Origin: Thalassotalea sp.
GTDB lineage: Bacteria; Pseudomonadota; Gammaproteobacteria; Enterobacterales; Alteromonadaceae
Direction of reading: 5' to 3'
Length of the DNA stretch: 59,812 bases
Assembly: GCA_029237915.1 (NCBI GenBank)
Contig: JAQWHD010000009.1
Location: 1 to 59,812 of the forward strand
The position numbers and the translations under genes were made by a program. Below the pieces are notes generated by a model. It made no database searches. It was not told where the DNA came from and saw only the letters and a program-made list of their open reading frames with translations. This document shows, in pieces, positions 43,415 through 52,540 of this stretch (position 1 is its first letter; the number at the start of each line of letters is the position of its first letter).

Positions 43415-44644
43415 TTAAGCGAAGAACCAATAACACACAGCAATACCAGCAGTGATACCACTGATATCAGCTATTAAGCCACAGGTTATGGCATGACGAG
43501 AGTAACGAATACCAACACTACCAAAATAAACAGCGAGTACATAGAAGGTAGTTTCAGTGGAGCCTTGGATAATTGAAGACAATCGTCCCGCAAATGAGTC
43601 GGCGCCAAAAGTGTTCATGGTTTCAACCATCATAGCTCTTGAGCCCGAGCCACTTAAAGGCTTCATAAAGGCAGTAGGCAGAGCATCAACAAAACGAGTA
43701 TCACCACCTAGCACGACAACAAGTGAACGAATACTGTCGACAATTAAATCTAATGCGCCACTGGCGCGAAACACACCAATCGCGCAAAGCATGGCAAGTA
43801 AATAAGGTATTAGCTTTATGCTGACTTCAAACCCTTCCTTCGCCCCTTCAATAAAACAATCGTACACCATCAGTTTTTTAAAGTGGGCTATGAGTAAGAA
43901 AGAGATCAAGGTTGAGATAATTAAAAAGTTACCCATAAGTGAAGATTGAGTTGAAAGCTGCTCAGTCGTTAATTGGGTTAAGTAAACAACAAGCGCGGCA
44001 ACCATTGCCATAGCAGCACTTAAATACAGTAGGATAATGCCTTTATATATTTTAATTTTTTGAAAACAAGCAACACTGATCAAGCCTGCTAATGTTGATG
44101 CAAAAGTTGCTAACAGGATTGGAATAAATACATCCGTTGGTACGGCTGCGCCTTGCTGTGCTCGATAGACAAAGACACTGATAGGGAAAAGCGTAACGCT
44201 CGAAGTATTGAGAACTAAAAATAAAATTTGTGCGTTACTGGCGGTATCTTTTTGTGGGTTTATTTCTTGTAAATCTTTCATCGCTTTTAAGCCAAGCGGC
44301 GTAGCTGCATTATCTAAACCTAAAAAATTGGCCGAAAGGTTCATAGTAATAGAGCCAAAAGCCGGATGATTGGCGGGAATTTGTGGCATTAATCGGCTAA
44401 ATAGTGGTGATATCCCCCTAGCAATCCAAGCAACAACACCACCCTTTTCCGCAATTTTCATCATGCCAAGCCAAAAACTTAAAATACCAATTAAGCCTAT
44501 CGCAATTTCAACCGTTACTTTCGACATCGAGATGATGCTGTTAAGAATATCTTCAAAAATTCCTGAATTGCCTAAATACAACCACTGAAACATGGCAGCA
44601 ATAAACGCAATAACAAAGAAGGAAAGCCAGATAATATTAAGCAT
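43415..44644 (-). CDS. SpmA-SpmB fusion (nucleoside recognition/Gate domain membrane protein)
   Basis: The 409-residue inner-membrane protein joins two Gate (nucleoside-recognition) domains that are separate spore maturation proteins SpmA and SpmB in Bacillus. The SpmA-like half (about 1-200) has GLIGILSFWLGMMKIAEKGG and FLGLDNAATPLGLKAMKDL; the SpmB-like half (about 215-409) has EGAKEGFEVSIKLIPYLLAM, FMKPLSGSGSRAMMVE and IIQGSTETTFYVLAVYFGSV. Non-sporulating proteobacteria commonly carry this fusion; its substrate is unknown. It is a single gene; the operator cluster of the prp genes lies between it and the GntR gene but upstream of the latter only. Confidence 0.88.
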   Translation of the reverse strand: MLNIIWLSFFVIAFIAAMFQWLYLGNSGIFEDILNSIISMSKVTVEIAIGLIGILSFWLGMMKIAEKGGVVAWIARGISPLFSRLMPQIPANHPAFGSITMNLSANFLGLDNAATPLGLKAMKDLQEINPQKDTASNAQILFLVLNTSSVTLFPISVFVYRAQQGAAVPTDVFIPILLATFASTLAGLISVACFQKIKIYKGIILLYLSAAMAMVAALVVYLTQLTTEQLSTQSSLMGNFLIISTLISFLLIAHFKKLMVYDCFIEGAKEGFEVSIKLIPYLLAMLCAIGVFRASGALDLIVDSIRSLVVVLGGDTRFVDALPTAFMKPLSGSGSRAMMVETMNTFGADSFAGRLSSIIQGSTETTFYVLAVYFGSVGIRYSRHAITCGLIADISGITAGIAVCYWFFA

Positions 44645-44927
44645 AGAGTAATTTGGGTATTTATTATTTTAGTGATCTTACAGTAGCACAAAGTTTTTAC
44701 GGGGTTAACCCATTTTTCAACACCAAAACGAGTCCATAACACCAGCGTTTAAACCTGTGCACAAACCTGTTCATAATTTGTGCGCTAACTGTTCAATTCC
44801 TATGCGCAGCTTTTAAAACAAATAAAAATAACAAGCCTAACAGTATGATTAATAAGGATTTAAAATTTATTTTAATTTAACCATAAAATCGACTAGATTT
44901 TATACAGTTATACACTACAATTATTAA

Positions 44928-45033
44928 TTCAAGGCAAAAACTTAATTGAGTTTCTCCTTAAATTTATTAGAGCAGGCTCATACCATTTGAGCCATTCCCC
45001 TGAGCCTGAAACGATTGTTTCAGGCCTTTTTTT
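44928..45033 (+). ncRNA. Candidate small RNA ending at an orphan terminator
   Basis: A strong plus-strand terminator at 45004-45033 has no plus-strand gene upstream (the nearest genes on both sides are on the minus strand). Upstream are a possible -10 TACAAT (44916-44921), an unpaired pyrimidine-rich stretch GTTTCTCCTT (44950-44959) able to pair with Shine-Dalgarno sequences, and a hairpin GGCTCA-7-TGAGCC (44975-44993). This is the usual plan of an Hfq- or ProQ-type small RNA of about 105 nt. The 5' end is estimated. The rest of 44645-44927 holds the spmAB promoter region and no gene that I can see. Confidence 0.5.
45004..45033 (+). terminator. Terminator of the candidate small RNA
   Basis: GCCTGAAAC (45004-45012) and GTTTCAGGC (45017-45025) form a perfect nine-pair stem with loop GATT, followed by C and seven T residues. 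Confidence 0.85.
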
Positions 45034-45036
45034 GTC

Positions 45037-45096
45037 AAAAAATCAAGAGGGTCAGATCAACTTGAAATCAAGTTGATCTGACCCTCTTGATTTTTT
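45037..45096. repeat. Perfect 60-base REPIN palindrome (CCCTC variant)
   Basis: Arms 45037-45065 and 45068-45096 are perfect 29-base inverted repeats with only two bases between. Core: GAGGGTCAGATCAACTTGA and its complement. Poly-A/poly-T ends give a U-tailed hairpin on both strands, so it can also end tatD transcription on the minus strand (32 bases after the stop). Confidence 0.92.
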
Positions 45097-45128
45097 GGCT
45101 GGAGACAAAGAGCGGTGAGCCCTGATCT

Positions 45129-45893
45129 TTAGTTGAAGAGGCGTTTATAGTTCTCGGTGCTTAGACGAGCGATTTCTTCAACACTTTGGCCACGTACTTC
45201 GCTAAGTACTTTGGCTACTTCAGACACAAAAGCTGGTTGGTTTTGTTTTCCACGGTGCGGTACAGGGGCTAAATAAGGTGAGTCGGTTTCAATTAGGAAC
45301 TTATCTTCAGGTACTTGAAAAGCGACATGACGAAGTGCGGCTGCATTTTTAAAGGTTACAATGCCTGAAAATGAAATATAAAAGCCCATAGCTATTGCTT
45401 GCTCTGCCATTTCCCAAGACTCAGTAAAGCAATGTAGTACACCACCAACTTGTTCAGCCCCCTCTTCTCGCATTATGTTTAGCGTATCTTCTTGCGCATC
45501 ACGGGTGTGAATAATAATCGGTTTATTAAGTTGTTTAGCCACGCGGATGTGCTTGCGAAAAGCATCGCGTTGTACTTCTTGGGTTTCGGGTGCGTAAAAA
45601 TAATCTAAGCCAGTTTCACCAACCGCAACTACTCTAGGGTTGTCTGCTAATTTCAATAACTGTGATTGATCAACTGCGTCTTCTTGATTTAAAGGATGCA
45701 CGCCACAAGAAATTTGTACGTTATCGTACTTTGCTGTTTTGTCAGCCATCGATGTAAAATCTTTTAATGTCACTGAAACACACAACATTTGTTGTACGCC
45801 AGCAGCTGTGGCAGCATTAACAACATTGTCTAAGTTGTTGTCGAAATCGGTTAAATCAAGACGGTCTAAATGGCAGTGTGAATCAATATACAA
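45129..45893 (-). CDS. TatD-family metal-dependent hydrolase (YcfH type)
   Basis: The 254-residue TIM-barrel protein has metal-binding DSHCHLDRLDL at the N-terminus, GVHPLNQED, VGETGLDYFYAPET, IIHTRDAQEDTL, GVLHCFTESWEMA and ETDSPYLAPVPHRGK, the full TatD set. Family members are 3'-5' exonucleases or related phosphohydrolases. I take TTG at 45893 as start: it leaves three residues before DSHCH, as is normal, and GGGAG precedes it by six bases. It closes the fab-tatD block as ycfH does in E. coli. The only terminator-like structure downstream is the perfect REPIN. Confidence 0.92.
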   Translation of the reverse strand: MYIDSHCHLDRLDLTDFDNNLDNVVNAATAAGVQQMLCVSVTLKDFTSMADKTAKYDNVQISCGVHPLNQEDAVDQSQLLKLADNPRVVAVGETGLDYFYAPETQEVQRDAFRKHIRVAKQLNKPIIIHTRDAQEDTLNIMREEGAEQVGGVLHCFTESWEMAEQAIAMGFYISFSGIVTFKNAAALRHVAFQVPEDKFLIETDSPYLAPVPHRGKQNQPAFVSEVAKVLSEVRGQSVEEIARLSTENYKRLFN

Positions 45894-45969
45894 GGGAAGC
45901 TCCCGATAGGGTTAACGCAAAATTATAATAAGGCGATTATAACAGCGCAGTTAAAAAGGATACAATAAA

Positions 45970-45991
45970 AAAGGTCGCTAATGCGACCTTT
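45970..45991 (-). terminator. Terminator after pilZ
   Basis: AAAGGTCGC (45970-45978) pairs with GCGACCTTT (45983-45991), loop TAAT, then six U residues on the minus strand. It separates pilZ from tatD, which must then be read through or have its own promoter. Confidence 0.85.
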
Positions 45992-46050
45992 AACATCAAT
46001 ACCAGAACACGCGTATGCCGCGATTCTCGACGTTTTATAAAATAATGGGC

Positions 46051-46377
46051 CTACATAGTGTAAGTAGGATCTTTAGAGTTAAGTAAACGTCCTAATGCCG
46101 ATTCTATTTGGTTGCGCAGATTAGTTTCATCATTAGAGAATGAAATGCCAACTCCAGCTTCTGTGCCATTTTGTGCACCGTGCGGGGTGATCCAGCAAAC
46201 AGCGCCTTCAATAACCGCGGCCTCTAAACTGCCCGGTAAAAACACCTCTAAATTGAATTTATCACCTAATTCATGTTGTTCTTGAGTTTTAACAAACAAG
46301 CCACCTTGTTTTAAAAATGGCATGTAGGCCATATATAACTCACGATCATTCTTAAATTCTAATACCTTATTAAACAC
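46051..46377 (-). CDS. pilZ: PilZ-domain protein (type IV pilus assembly PilZ type)
   Basis: The protein resembles the type IV pilus PilZ protein that lies next to holB in many Gammaproteobacteria: LYMAYMPFLKQGGLFVKTQE, LEVFLPGSLEAAVIEGAVCWITPHG and GVGISFSNDE. Classical PilZ of this kind often lacks the arginines for cyclic-di-GMP binding and works through the pilus motor regulator FimX/PilB; no RxxxR motif is visible here. I choose GTG at 46377 (108 residues) because AAAGGA stands six bases before it; a TTG ten codons earlier has no ribosome site. Located after holB with its own terminator. Confidence 0.85.
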   Translation of the reverse strand: MFNKVLEFKNDRELYMAYMPFLKQGGLFVKTQEQHELGDKFNLEVFLPGSLEAAVIEGAVCWITPHGAQNGTEAGVGISFSNDETNLRNQIESALGRLLNSKDPTYTM

Positions 46378-46436
46378 GGTAATTCCTTTGTTATTATTGC
46401 AAGCCAATGATAAGTATCACGAAGCTGATTTAATTT

Positions 46437-47375
46437 TTATTGTAACCTTTGTTCAATATCAACCAATAAGGCTTCAATTGTAAAGTTTTTATTTGCTTGG
46501 GTAAGTAATTTTATTTGTTTATTGGCTTGCATACTTAACTGTAAACACTGCCACAACTGTTCATTAGAGTAGTTGTCTTGTAATACTTTCAGAGGATGAT
46601 TCGCTAGTGCATCTTGCCAACCGGATTGCATTCTCAGCAACTGTTGAAAGCAATCAACAAACCAACGCAAACTTTGGTTATTGTTATTAAACAAAGTGAT
46701 TAGTTGTGACCCTTGTTGAAAGTTTTGCAGCCACAGTATTAATTGCTCATTAAACTCTAAATAAGCCTGTTTAGTAAAGTCATCGGTTAGTTCAGCAAAT
46801 TGATTAATATTAGTAAAATCGTGCAGCAAGCTTTTATCATCAACTAGCTTAGCTAACTCTTGTCCGACGGGTGGCTGAATTTGAATTTGAGAGCAACGGC
46901 TAATAATTGTTGGTAATAATAAGTCGACATCATTACAGCTAAGTAATAAAAAGCTATTTTGGGTTGGCTCTTCTAATGTTTTTAATAGAGCATTAGCAGC
47001 CGCTTCGGTCATGTTTTCGCTAGACTTGATAATAACGACTTTATTTTGACTGAGCTGTGCAGTTTTTTGAAAAAACTGGCTCGCTAGGCGCACTAAATCA
47101 ACGCCAATGGTTTTATCACCATTGTCAATTATTTGAATATCAGGGTGCGATGCAGATTTGACTAATAAACAAGACTTACATTGACCACAAGCATCAAAAC
47201 CGTGGTTATCGGCACAGAGTAATTTATTGGCAAGCCAAACGGCGAGCTCATCTTGGCCTGCTAAAGCATAACCTTTAAGAAGCAAAGCATGTGGCAACAA
47301 ATTTTGTTTGATTTTATCGTTCAAATCAACTTTATTGTCGTCTAGCCATGACTTACTATTGATCAGATGCGCCAA
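46437..47375 (-). CDS. holB: DNA polymerase III delta' subunit
   Basis: HolB is part of the clamp loader. The 312-residue protein has the four-cysteine zinc module ([18 protein letters not shown], about residues 53-70), [20 protein letters not shown] with the sensor/SRC-type region [12 protein letters not shown], and a divergent C-terminal domain as usual. It starts with TTG at 47375, supported by AGGAGA five bases before, and overlaps the end of tmk by 20 bases, so the two are translationally coupled. No ATG is available near the conserved N-terminus. Operon order tmk-holB-pilZ is the classic one. Confidence 0.92.
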   Translation of the reverse strand: MAHLINSKSWLDDNKVDLNDKIKQNLLPHALLLKGYALAGQDELAVWLANKLLCADNHGFDACGQCKSCLLVKSASHPDIQIIDNGDKTIGVDLVRLASQFFQKTAQLSQNKVVIIKSSENMTEAAANALLKTLEEPTQNSFLLLSCNDVDLLLPTIISRCSQIQIQPPVGQELAKLVDDKSLLHDFTNINQFAELTDDFTKQAYLEFNEQLILWLQNFQQGSQLITLFNNNNQSLRWFVDCFQQLLRMQSGWQDALANHPLKVLQDNYSNEQLWQCLQLSMQANKQIKLLTQANKNFTIEALLVDIEQRLQ

Positions 47376-47988
47376 GTTGCTCTCCTAACACTGCTCGTAT
47401 ATCTTGATGAACTTTAGCCATAGATTGACTAGCATCTATAATAAAAATACTGTCGTCTTGATTAGCTAGCTCTAGATATTTGTCTCTTACCTTATGGAAA
47501 AATTCAATTTTTTCTTGTTCAATACGATCCAACTCTCCACGAGCTTGAGCTCGGCCTAAACCAAGTTCAGGTTCAATATCTAGATATAAGGTAAGATCAG
47601 GTTTAAAGCCATTTAAAGTAATGTTAGCGATACTATCAATAACTTCATTATTAAACTCGCGCCCTCCGCCCTGATAAGCACGAGAAGACAAATCATGGCG
47701 ATCGCCAATAACCCATTTACCTGTGGCTAAGGTCGGTAAAATTTTATTATGTAATAATTGGCTGCGACTGGCGTACATAAGGAAAAGTTCGCACTCAGGG
47801 GTGATTTGTTCATCGCTAGGCTCTTTAACCAAACTCCGTAACTTTTCAGCTAAGGGTGTACCTCCAGGCTCGCGTGTTTTATCAAAAGCTATCTGTTGTT
47901 GTTGTAAATATTGCTCTATCACTGCAATAGCAGAAGACTTTCCTGCGCCTTCTATACCTTCGATAACAATAAACTTACCTGCTGACAT
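47356..47988 (-). CDS. tmk: Thymidylate kinase
   Basis: Tmk phosphorylates dTMP to dTDP. The 210-residue protein has the P-loop [15 protein letters not shown] (residues 9-23), the DR motif region [36 protein letters not shown] and the lid region [14 protein letters not shown]. Length agrees with E. coli (213). It follows mltG by six bases and overlaps holB, so it lies inside the operon. Confidence 0.96.
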   Translation of the reverse strand: MSAGKFIVIEGIEGAGKSSAIAVIEQYLQQQQIAFDKTREPGGTPLAEKLRSLVKEPSDEQITPECELFLMYASRSQLLHNKILPTLATGKWVIGDRHDLSSRAYQGGGREFNNEVIDSIANITLNGFKPDLTLYLDIEPELGLGRAQARGELDRIEQEKIEFFHKVRDKYLELANQDDSIFIIDASQSMAKVHQDIRAVLGEQLGASDQ

Positions 47989-47994
47989 AATCTG

Positions 47995-48984
47995 TTACTT
48001 TCCTCTGATGTATTTATTTACTGCATTGTTGTGTTCACGTAAGGTTTTTGAAAAATAGTGTTCACCATTACCTTTACTGACAAAATACAAGAGTGCAGTT
48101 TTATCTGGTTGTACGCTAGCTTTAAGTGCCGACAGGCCAGGCATTGCAATTGGCGTCGGCGGCATGCCGTTAATTTGATAAGTGTTATACGCGGTTTTCT
48201 CACGAATATTGGCGTAAGTAATATCCCCTGTGTATCTATCACCTAAGCCGTATATGATAGTTGGGTCGGTTTGTAAGCGCATTCTTTTAGCTAAACGGTT
48301 GATAAAAACCGAAGCTATCATAGGTTGTTCGAACACTTGCCCGGTTTCTTTTTCAATAAGCGAGGCCATAATTAAAGCATCATAAGATGATTTATACGGT
48401 AGGCCTTTATCACGCTCTTGCCATACTTGTGCCAACTCCTTCACCATACGAGCATGAGCTAAGCGTAAGATGTCAAGATCGCTTGTCCCAGCCGTAAATT
48501 GGTAGGTATCAGGGAAAAACACACCTTCAGGGTGAGTATATTTACTCTCTAACAAGGTTAAAATCTGCTTTGCTGATTTATCTTGTAGCGTATTTTTTAT
48601 ATTGTCCGTTTCAGCAAGTTGTATTAACCATTCTTTAAACGTTGTCCCTTCGACAAAAGTAATTTTAAACTGGTGCTCTTCTCCACTATTCAATAATGCT
48701 AATAAGGCGATAAAACTCAGATCAGCTTGTAATTGATAGGTACCAGCTTTTAACTGGGTAAGCTCTGGGTTTAGCTTGCCATAAACTTTAAAGACTAACT
48801 TGCTGTCTATCCAACCATTACGTTTAAAATCATTAATGAGATGACTGTAGGATGTCCCAGGTTTAATCGTATAAAAATCTACTGAAATAGGTAATGGTTG
48901 TTCTACTTTATTGTTTACATGAACCCAGCCACCGCCAACGGCTAGCCCTGCTAACAATATTAAAACGAGTAATGCGCGTATCAT
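47995..48984 (-). CDS. mltG: Endolytic murein transglycosylase MltG
   Basis: MltG cuts nascent peptidoglycan strands in the inner-membrane outer face. The 329-residue protein has one N-terminal membrane helix (LLVLILLAGLAVGGGWVHV), a LysM-like subdomain, and the YceG catalytic domain with HPEGVFFPDTYQF, the catalytic glutamate in MASLIEKETG, NRLAKRMRLQTDPTIIYGLG and the terminal PTPIAMPGLSALKA...LYFVSKGNGEHYFSKTL motif region. Its ATG overlaps the pabC stop by one base. Confidence 0.95.
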   Translation of the reverse strand: MIRALLVLILLAGLAVGGGWVHVNNKVEQPLPISVDFYTIKPGTSYSHLINDFKRNGWIDSKLVFKVYGKLNPELTQLKAGTYQLQADLSFIALLALLNSGEEHQFKITFVEGTTFKEWLIQLAETDNIKNTLQDKSAKQILTLLESKYTHPEGVFFPDTYQFTAGTSDLDILRLAHARMVKELAQVWQERDKGLPYKSSYDALIMASLIEKETGQVFEQPMIASVFINRLAKRMRLQTDPTIIYGLGDRYTGDITYANIREKTAYNTYQINGMPPTPIAMPGLSALKASVQPDKTALLYFVSKGNGEHYFSKTLREHNNAVNKYIRGK

Positions 48985-49808
48985 TAATCAAATTCCTTGT
49001 GCATTAATTTTTGAATTTTTTTGACTGGCTCAATAGCGAATGATTTTGTCATAAATTGCTTAACAGGAGCAATACCAAGCAAAGAATTACAAATAAAAAT
49101 TGCATCACTGTTTTGCAACTCATTAACTTTAGCCTTTACGACTTCAACTTCGTTGTTCGTCGCTAACAAGTTAGCGATAATTTGCTCACGAATAATACCA
49201 TTCACCCCTGCCATCATTAAAGATGGTGTATACCAGACATTATCTTTACACCAAAAAATATTGGCGGTATTACATTCGATAATGTCATCTGCTAAATCCG
49301 TTACCACAACTTCATCAACTGCCAATTGGTCGAGTTCATTACGAACCAACACTTGCTCCAAGCGATTAAGGTGTTTTAACCCTGCAAGTTGCGGGTTATG
49401 ACCGAGTTTAATACGACTTAAGCCTAAAGTGATACCTTGGTCTTGCCACATCGAATAATGACTAGGAAAAGCCGACACAGTAACAATCACATTGGCTTGC
49501 TCTATGCCAACTCGAGAATAACCTCTTTTATTATTGCCCGCTGTGATAATAACTTTTAACGTTGCCAAATCTATATGGTGAGCAGATTTGCTTGCTTTAA
49601 CTAACTCATCTTTAACAGCTTGCCAATTAATATCAGTGATACTTAAACGTTGGCAACCAAGAAGTAAGCGCTGTATGTGTTGGTCAAAATGCTCAATTTT
49701 ACCTTTGCTAACTTTGGCTGTAGTGAAAATACCATCGCCAAAGGCTAAGCCTCTATCGGTTATAGATAACTGTGAGGATTGAATAAAATTAACAGAGTTA
49801 TAGAGCAT
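48984..49808 (-). CDS. pabC: Aminodeoxychorismate lyase
   Basis: PabC converts 4-amino-4-deoxychorismate to p-aminobenzoate for folate synthesis, using PLP. The 274-residue fold-type IV protein has ITDRGLAFGDGIFTT, ITAGNNKRGYSRVG, the PLP-lysine segment GLKHLNRLEQVLVRNEL and GVNGIIREQIIANL. Length and neighbours (fabF before, mltG overlapping after) match E. coli. ATG at 49808. Confidence 0.93.
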   Translation of the reverse strand: MLYNSVNFIQSSQLSITDRGLAFGDGIFTTAKVSKGKIEHFDQHIQRLLLGCQRLSITDINWQAVKDELVKASKSAHHIDLATLKVIITAGNNKRGYSRVGIEQANVIVTVSAFPSHYSMWQDQGITLGLSRIKLGHNPQLAGLKHLNRLEQVLVRNELDQLAVDEVVVTDLADDIIECNTANIFWCKDNVWYTPSLMMAGVNGIIREQIIANLLATNNEVEVVKAKVNELQNSDAIFICNSLLGIAPVKQFMTKSFAIEPVKKIQKLMHKEFD

Positions 49809-49863
49809 ATGTGATTGTTATTTTTCGCTAGTCAGTTAATAGAGGAACTTTTGGTAAAAATAA

Positions 49864-49907
49864 AAAGTCTGAATACTTTGTTATTACAATCCTAGTATTC
49901 AGACTTT
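49864..49907 (-). terminator. Terminator of fabF
   Basis: AAAGTCTGAATACT (49864-49877) and AGTATTCAGACTTT (49894-49907) form a perfect 14-pair stem; the minus-strand RNA ends UUUUUAUUUUU. pabC beyond it probably needs read-through or its own promoter in 49809-49863. Confidence 0.88.
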
Positions 49908-49939
49908 ATTTGGTATGTGCAAGATTAACTTGTGCAATA

Positions 49940-51175
49940 TTAGACTTTTTTAAATAACAATGAGCCGTTAGTGCCACCAAAACCAAACGAATTACACAGC
50001 GCGTAATCTAATTTAGCTTGGCGTCCTTGATGAGCAATATAATCTAAGTCACAACCTTCGCCTGGATTATCAAGGTTGATGGTTGGCGGAACTTCTTGGT
50101 TTTGTAGAGCTAATATAGTAAATATAGCTTCTGCAGAGCCTGCGGCACCTAACATGTGACCTGTCATCGACTTAGTCGATCCCATCATTAATTTATAAGC
50201 ATGGTCGCCAAAAATAGACTTAGCACCATTGGTTTCAGCAATATCACCTGCTGGAGTAGAAGTACCGTGGGCATTAATATAGCCAATTTTATCTTCACGA
50301 ATACCCGCATCTTTAATGGCGTTGGCCATAGCTTTTGCGCCACCAGAGCCATTAGCAGGAGGCGAGGTAATATGATGGGCATCACCGCTCATACCAAAAC
50401 CACTTAATTCTGCATAAATTTTAGCACCACTAGCTTTCGCATGTTCATACTCTTCAAGTACAACGACACCTGCGCCATCACTTAACACAAAACCATCACG
50501 GTCTTTGTCCCAAGGACGAGAGGCTTGCTCTGGGGCATCATTACGAGTAGAAAGTGCACGGGCTGACATAAAGCCACCGATACCTAGCACAGTTGATGCT
50601 TTTTCAGCACCACCAGCAACCATAGCATCGGCATCACCGTAAGCTATCATTCGGGCTGCTTGACCAATATTATGCACACCAGTAGTACAAGCTGTAACGA
50701 TGGCAATATTAGGACCTCGTAAGCCATGCATTATTGATAAATGCCCAGAAATCATATTTAAGATAGTGGAAGGACAAAAGAAAGGCGATAATTTGCGCAC
50801 GCTCGTATCTAAGGTTTTTTTGTGACCTTCTTCTATTAATGTTAAACCACCAATACCAGAGCCAATTGCTACACCAATTCGGTCAGCATTTTGTTCGGTA
50901 ACTTCAATACCTGAATCAGCAATCGCTTGATTACCTGCCGCTAATCCGTACTGGATAAACAAATCCATTTTGCGAGTTTCTTTTTTGGCTATGCCAAAAC
51001 TTTCAGGATCGAAATCTTTAACTGTACCCGCAAAGGTTGTGGTGAAATTAGTGGTATCTAAATGGGTAATTGGGCTGATGCCACTTTTACCGGCAAGTAA
51101 GGCATTCCATGTACTTTGAGGGTCATTTCCAAGTGGGCTTAGCATTCCTAAGCCAGTAACTACTACTCTACGCAT
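49940..51175 (-). CDS. fabF: 3-oxoacyl-ACP synthase II
   Basis: FabF elongates acyl-ACP chains and makes cis-vaccenate. The 411-residue protein begins [18 protein letters not shown] and has the catalytic triad in [10 protein letters not shown] (Cys about 163), [11 protein letters not shown] and [13 protein letters not shown] choose the ATG at 51175 to match E. coli, though GGAGA lies 12 bases before it and only three before an in-frame TTG at 51184, so the true start may be the TTG. It lies downstream of acpP, after that gene's terminator. Confidence 0.95.
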   Translation of the reverse strand: MRRVVVTGLGMLSPLGNDPQSTWNALLAGKSGISPITHLDTTNFTTTFAGTVKDFDPESFGIAKKETRKMDLFIQYGLAAGNQAIADSGIEVTEQNADRIGVAIGSGIGGLTLIEEGHKKTLDTSVRKLSPFFCPSTILNMISGHLSIMHGLRGPNIAIVTACTTGVHNIGQAARMIAYGDADAMVAGGAEKASTVLGIGGFMSARALSTRNDAPEQASRPWDKDRDGFVLSDGAGVVVLEEYEHAKASGAKIYAELSGFGMSGDAHHITSPPANGSGGAKAMANAIKDAGIREDKIGYINAHGTSTPAGDIAETNGAKSIFGDHAYKLMMGSTKSMTGHMLGAAGSAEAIFTILALQNQEVPPTINLDNPGEGCDLDYIAHQGRQAKLDYALCNSFGFGGTNGSLLFKKV

Positions 51176-51334
51176 GACGATCAATGTCTCCGCATTTTAA
51201 CCAGTAGTGATACTTTGATTATCGGTAGATTTAATATCTGATTATCGAGTAAGGTTTAACTTACACATATGTTGATACCAATCAGTAAAAAGTATTAATG
51301 CTGGTAGGTTGAAATTGTTAAATTCTAAATAAAA

Positions 51335-51360
51335 AAATAGGCGGTAAAGACCGCCTATTT
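51335..51360 (-). terminator. Terminator (attenuator) after acpP
   Basis: AAATAGGCGGT (51335-51345) pairs with ACCGCCTATTT (51350-51360), loop AAAG, and the minus-strand RNA ends in seven U residues. It probably makes the short abundant acpP transcript while allowing less fabF. Confidence 0.88.
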
Positions 51361-51374
51361 CGAACAACTAATAA

Positions 51375-51608
51375 TTAGCCGTTTGCTGTAACGTAATCAA
51401 TAGCTGATTGAACAGTAGTGATTTTTTCAGCTTCTTCATCAGGGATTTCAGTATCGAACTCTTCTTCAAGAGCCATTACTAATTCAACTGTGTCTAGAGA
51501 ATCGGCACCTAAATCATCAACAAAAGATGCTTCGTTTTTAGCTTCTTCTTCTTTAACACCTAGTTTTTCAACGATGATTTTTCTTACGCGTTCTTCGATA
51601 GTACTCAT
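51375..51608 (-). CDS. acpP: Acyl carrier protein
   Basis: The 77-residue acidic protein carries the growing acyl chain on 4'-phosphopantetheine attached at Ser37 in [18 protein letters not shown]. Sequence and length are almost those of E. coli AcpP. It has a long 5' gap (172 bases) to fabG, probably containing its own strong promoter, and an immediate terminator, both in line with high expression. Confidence 0.97.
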   Translation of the reverse strand: MSTIEERVRKIIVEKLGVKEEEAKNEASFVDDLGADSLDTVELVMALEEEFDTEIPDEEAEKITTVQSAIDYVTANG

Positions 51609-51780
51609 TATGTTTCCTTTACTATATTTTAGTAATTTATAAAATTGTGTGTAGTTTATTCGTCATCATGTCGCCATGCAAGTATTTATATCTATTTTTG
51701 CACTGGTCAAACCTGATTTCTGATATATTTATAGCTTAACATTGATTATATTGTAAATAATTACTTTCAACAATCAATTA

Positions 51781-52527
51781 TTAAACCATGTACATGCCAC
51801 CATTAACGTGAATTGTTTCACCATTAATGTAGCCTGCAGCAGCTGAAGCTAAAAAGCCTACAGTGCTAGCAATTTCTTCTGGCTGACCTAAACGGTTAGC
51901 TGGCACTTGTGAAAAAATGCCTTCTTTTTGTTCGTCAGTTAATTCTTTAGTCATATCTGTATCGATAAAACCTGGAGCGATAGCATTAACAGTAATACCA
52001 CGAGAAGCTACTTCTTTAGCTAAAGACTTAGTAAAACCTAATAAGCCAGCTTTTGCTGTGGCGTAGTTTACTTGTCCAGCGTTACCCATAGAGCCAACAA
52101 CAGAACCAATATTAATGATACGACCATGACGCTTTTTCATCATTGGACGCATTACCGCTTTAGTGATTTTGAATAAAGAAGTAAGGTTGGTATCGATGAT
52201 ATCGTCCCACTCATCATCTTTCATACGCATCATTAAGTTATCACGAGTAATTCCCGCATTGTTAACTAAAATATCTACGCCACCAAAATCAGATTTAATC
52301 GCATCAAATAAAGCAGCAATTGAATCGTTATTAGTAACGTTTAATTCAAAACCTTTACCATTAGCACCTAAGTACGCACTAATATTGTCAGCACCATTTT
52401 GAGAAGTTGCAGTACCTATAACAGTAGCGCCTTGGCTTACTAATTGCTCTGCAATTGCTTTACCAATACCACGACTAGCGCCAGTAACTAAAGCAACTTT
52501 GCCTTCTAATGAAAATAATTGAGACAT
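51781..52527 (-). CDS. fabG: 3-oxoacyl-ACP reductase
   Basis: FabG reduces beta-ketoacyl-ACP with NADPH. The 248-residue SDR protein has the cofactor motif TGASRGIGKAIAEQL (residues 15-29), NNAGITRDNLMMRM, the catalytic serine in NIGSVVGSMGNAGQ, and YATAKAGLLGFTKSLA with Tyr and Lys. Start ATG at 52527, AGGGAAT before it; 13 bases after fabD. Confidence 0.96.
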   Translation of the reverse strand: MSQLFSLEGKVALVTGASRGIGKAIAEQLVSQGATVIGTATSQNGADNISAYLGANGKGFELNVTNNDSIAALFDAIKSDFGGVDILVNNAGITRDNLMMRMKDDEWDDIIDTNLTSLFKITKAVMRPMMKKRHGRIINIGSVVGSMGNAGQVNYATAKAGLLGFTKSLAKEVASRGITVNAIAPGFIDTDMTKELTDEQKEGIFSQVPANRLGQPEEIASTVGFLASAAAGYINGETIHVNGGMYMV

Positions 52528-52540
52528 TTTATTCCCTTTC

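Noticed and set aside
43733-43745. CTGTCGACAATT inside the SpmA/SpmB fusion gene as a further GntR operator
   Set aside because: It lies within coding sequence far from the regulated start and one arm is imperfect; probably chance.
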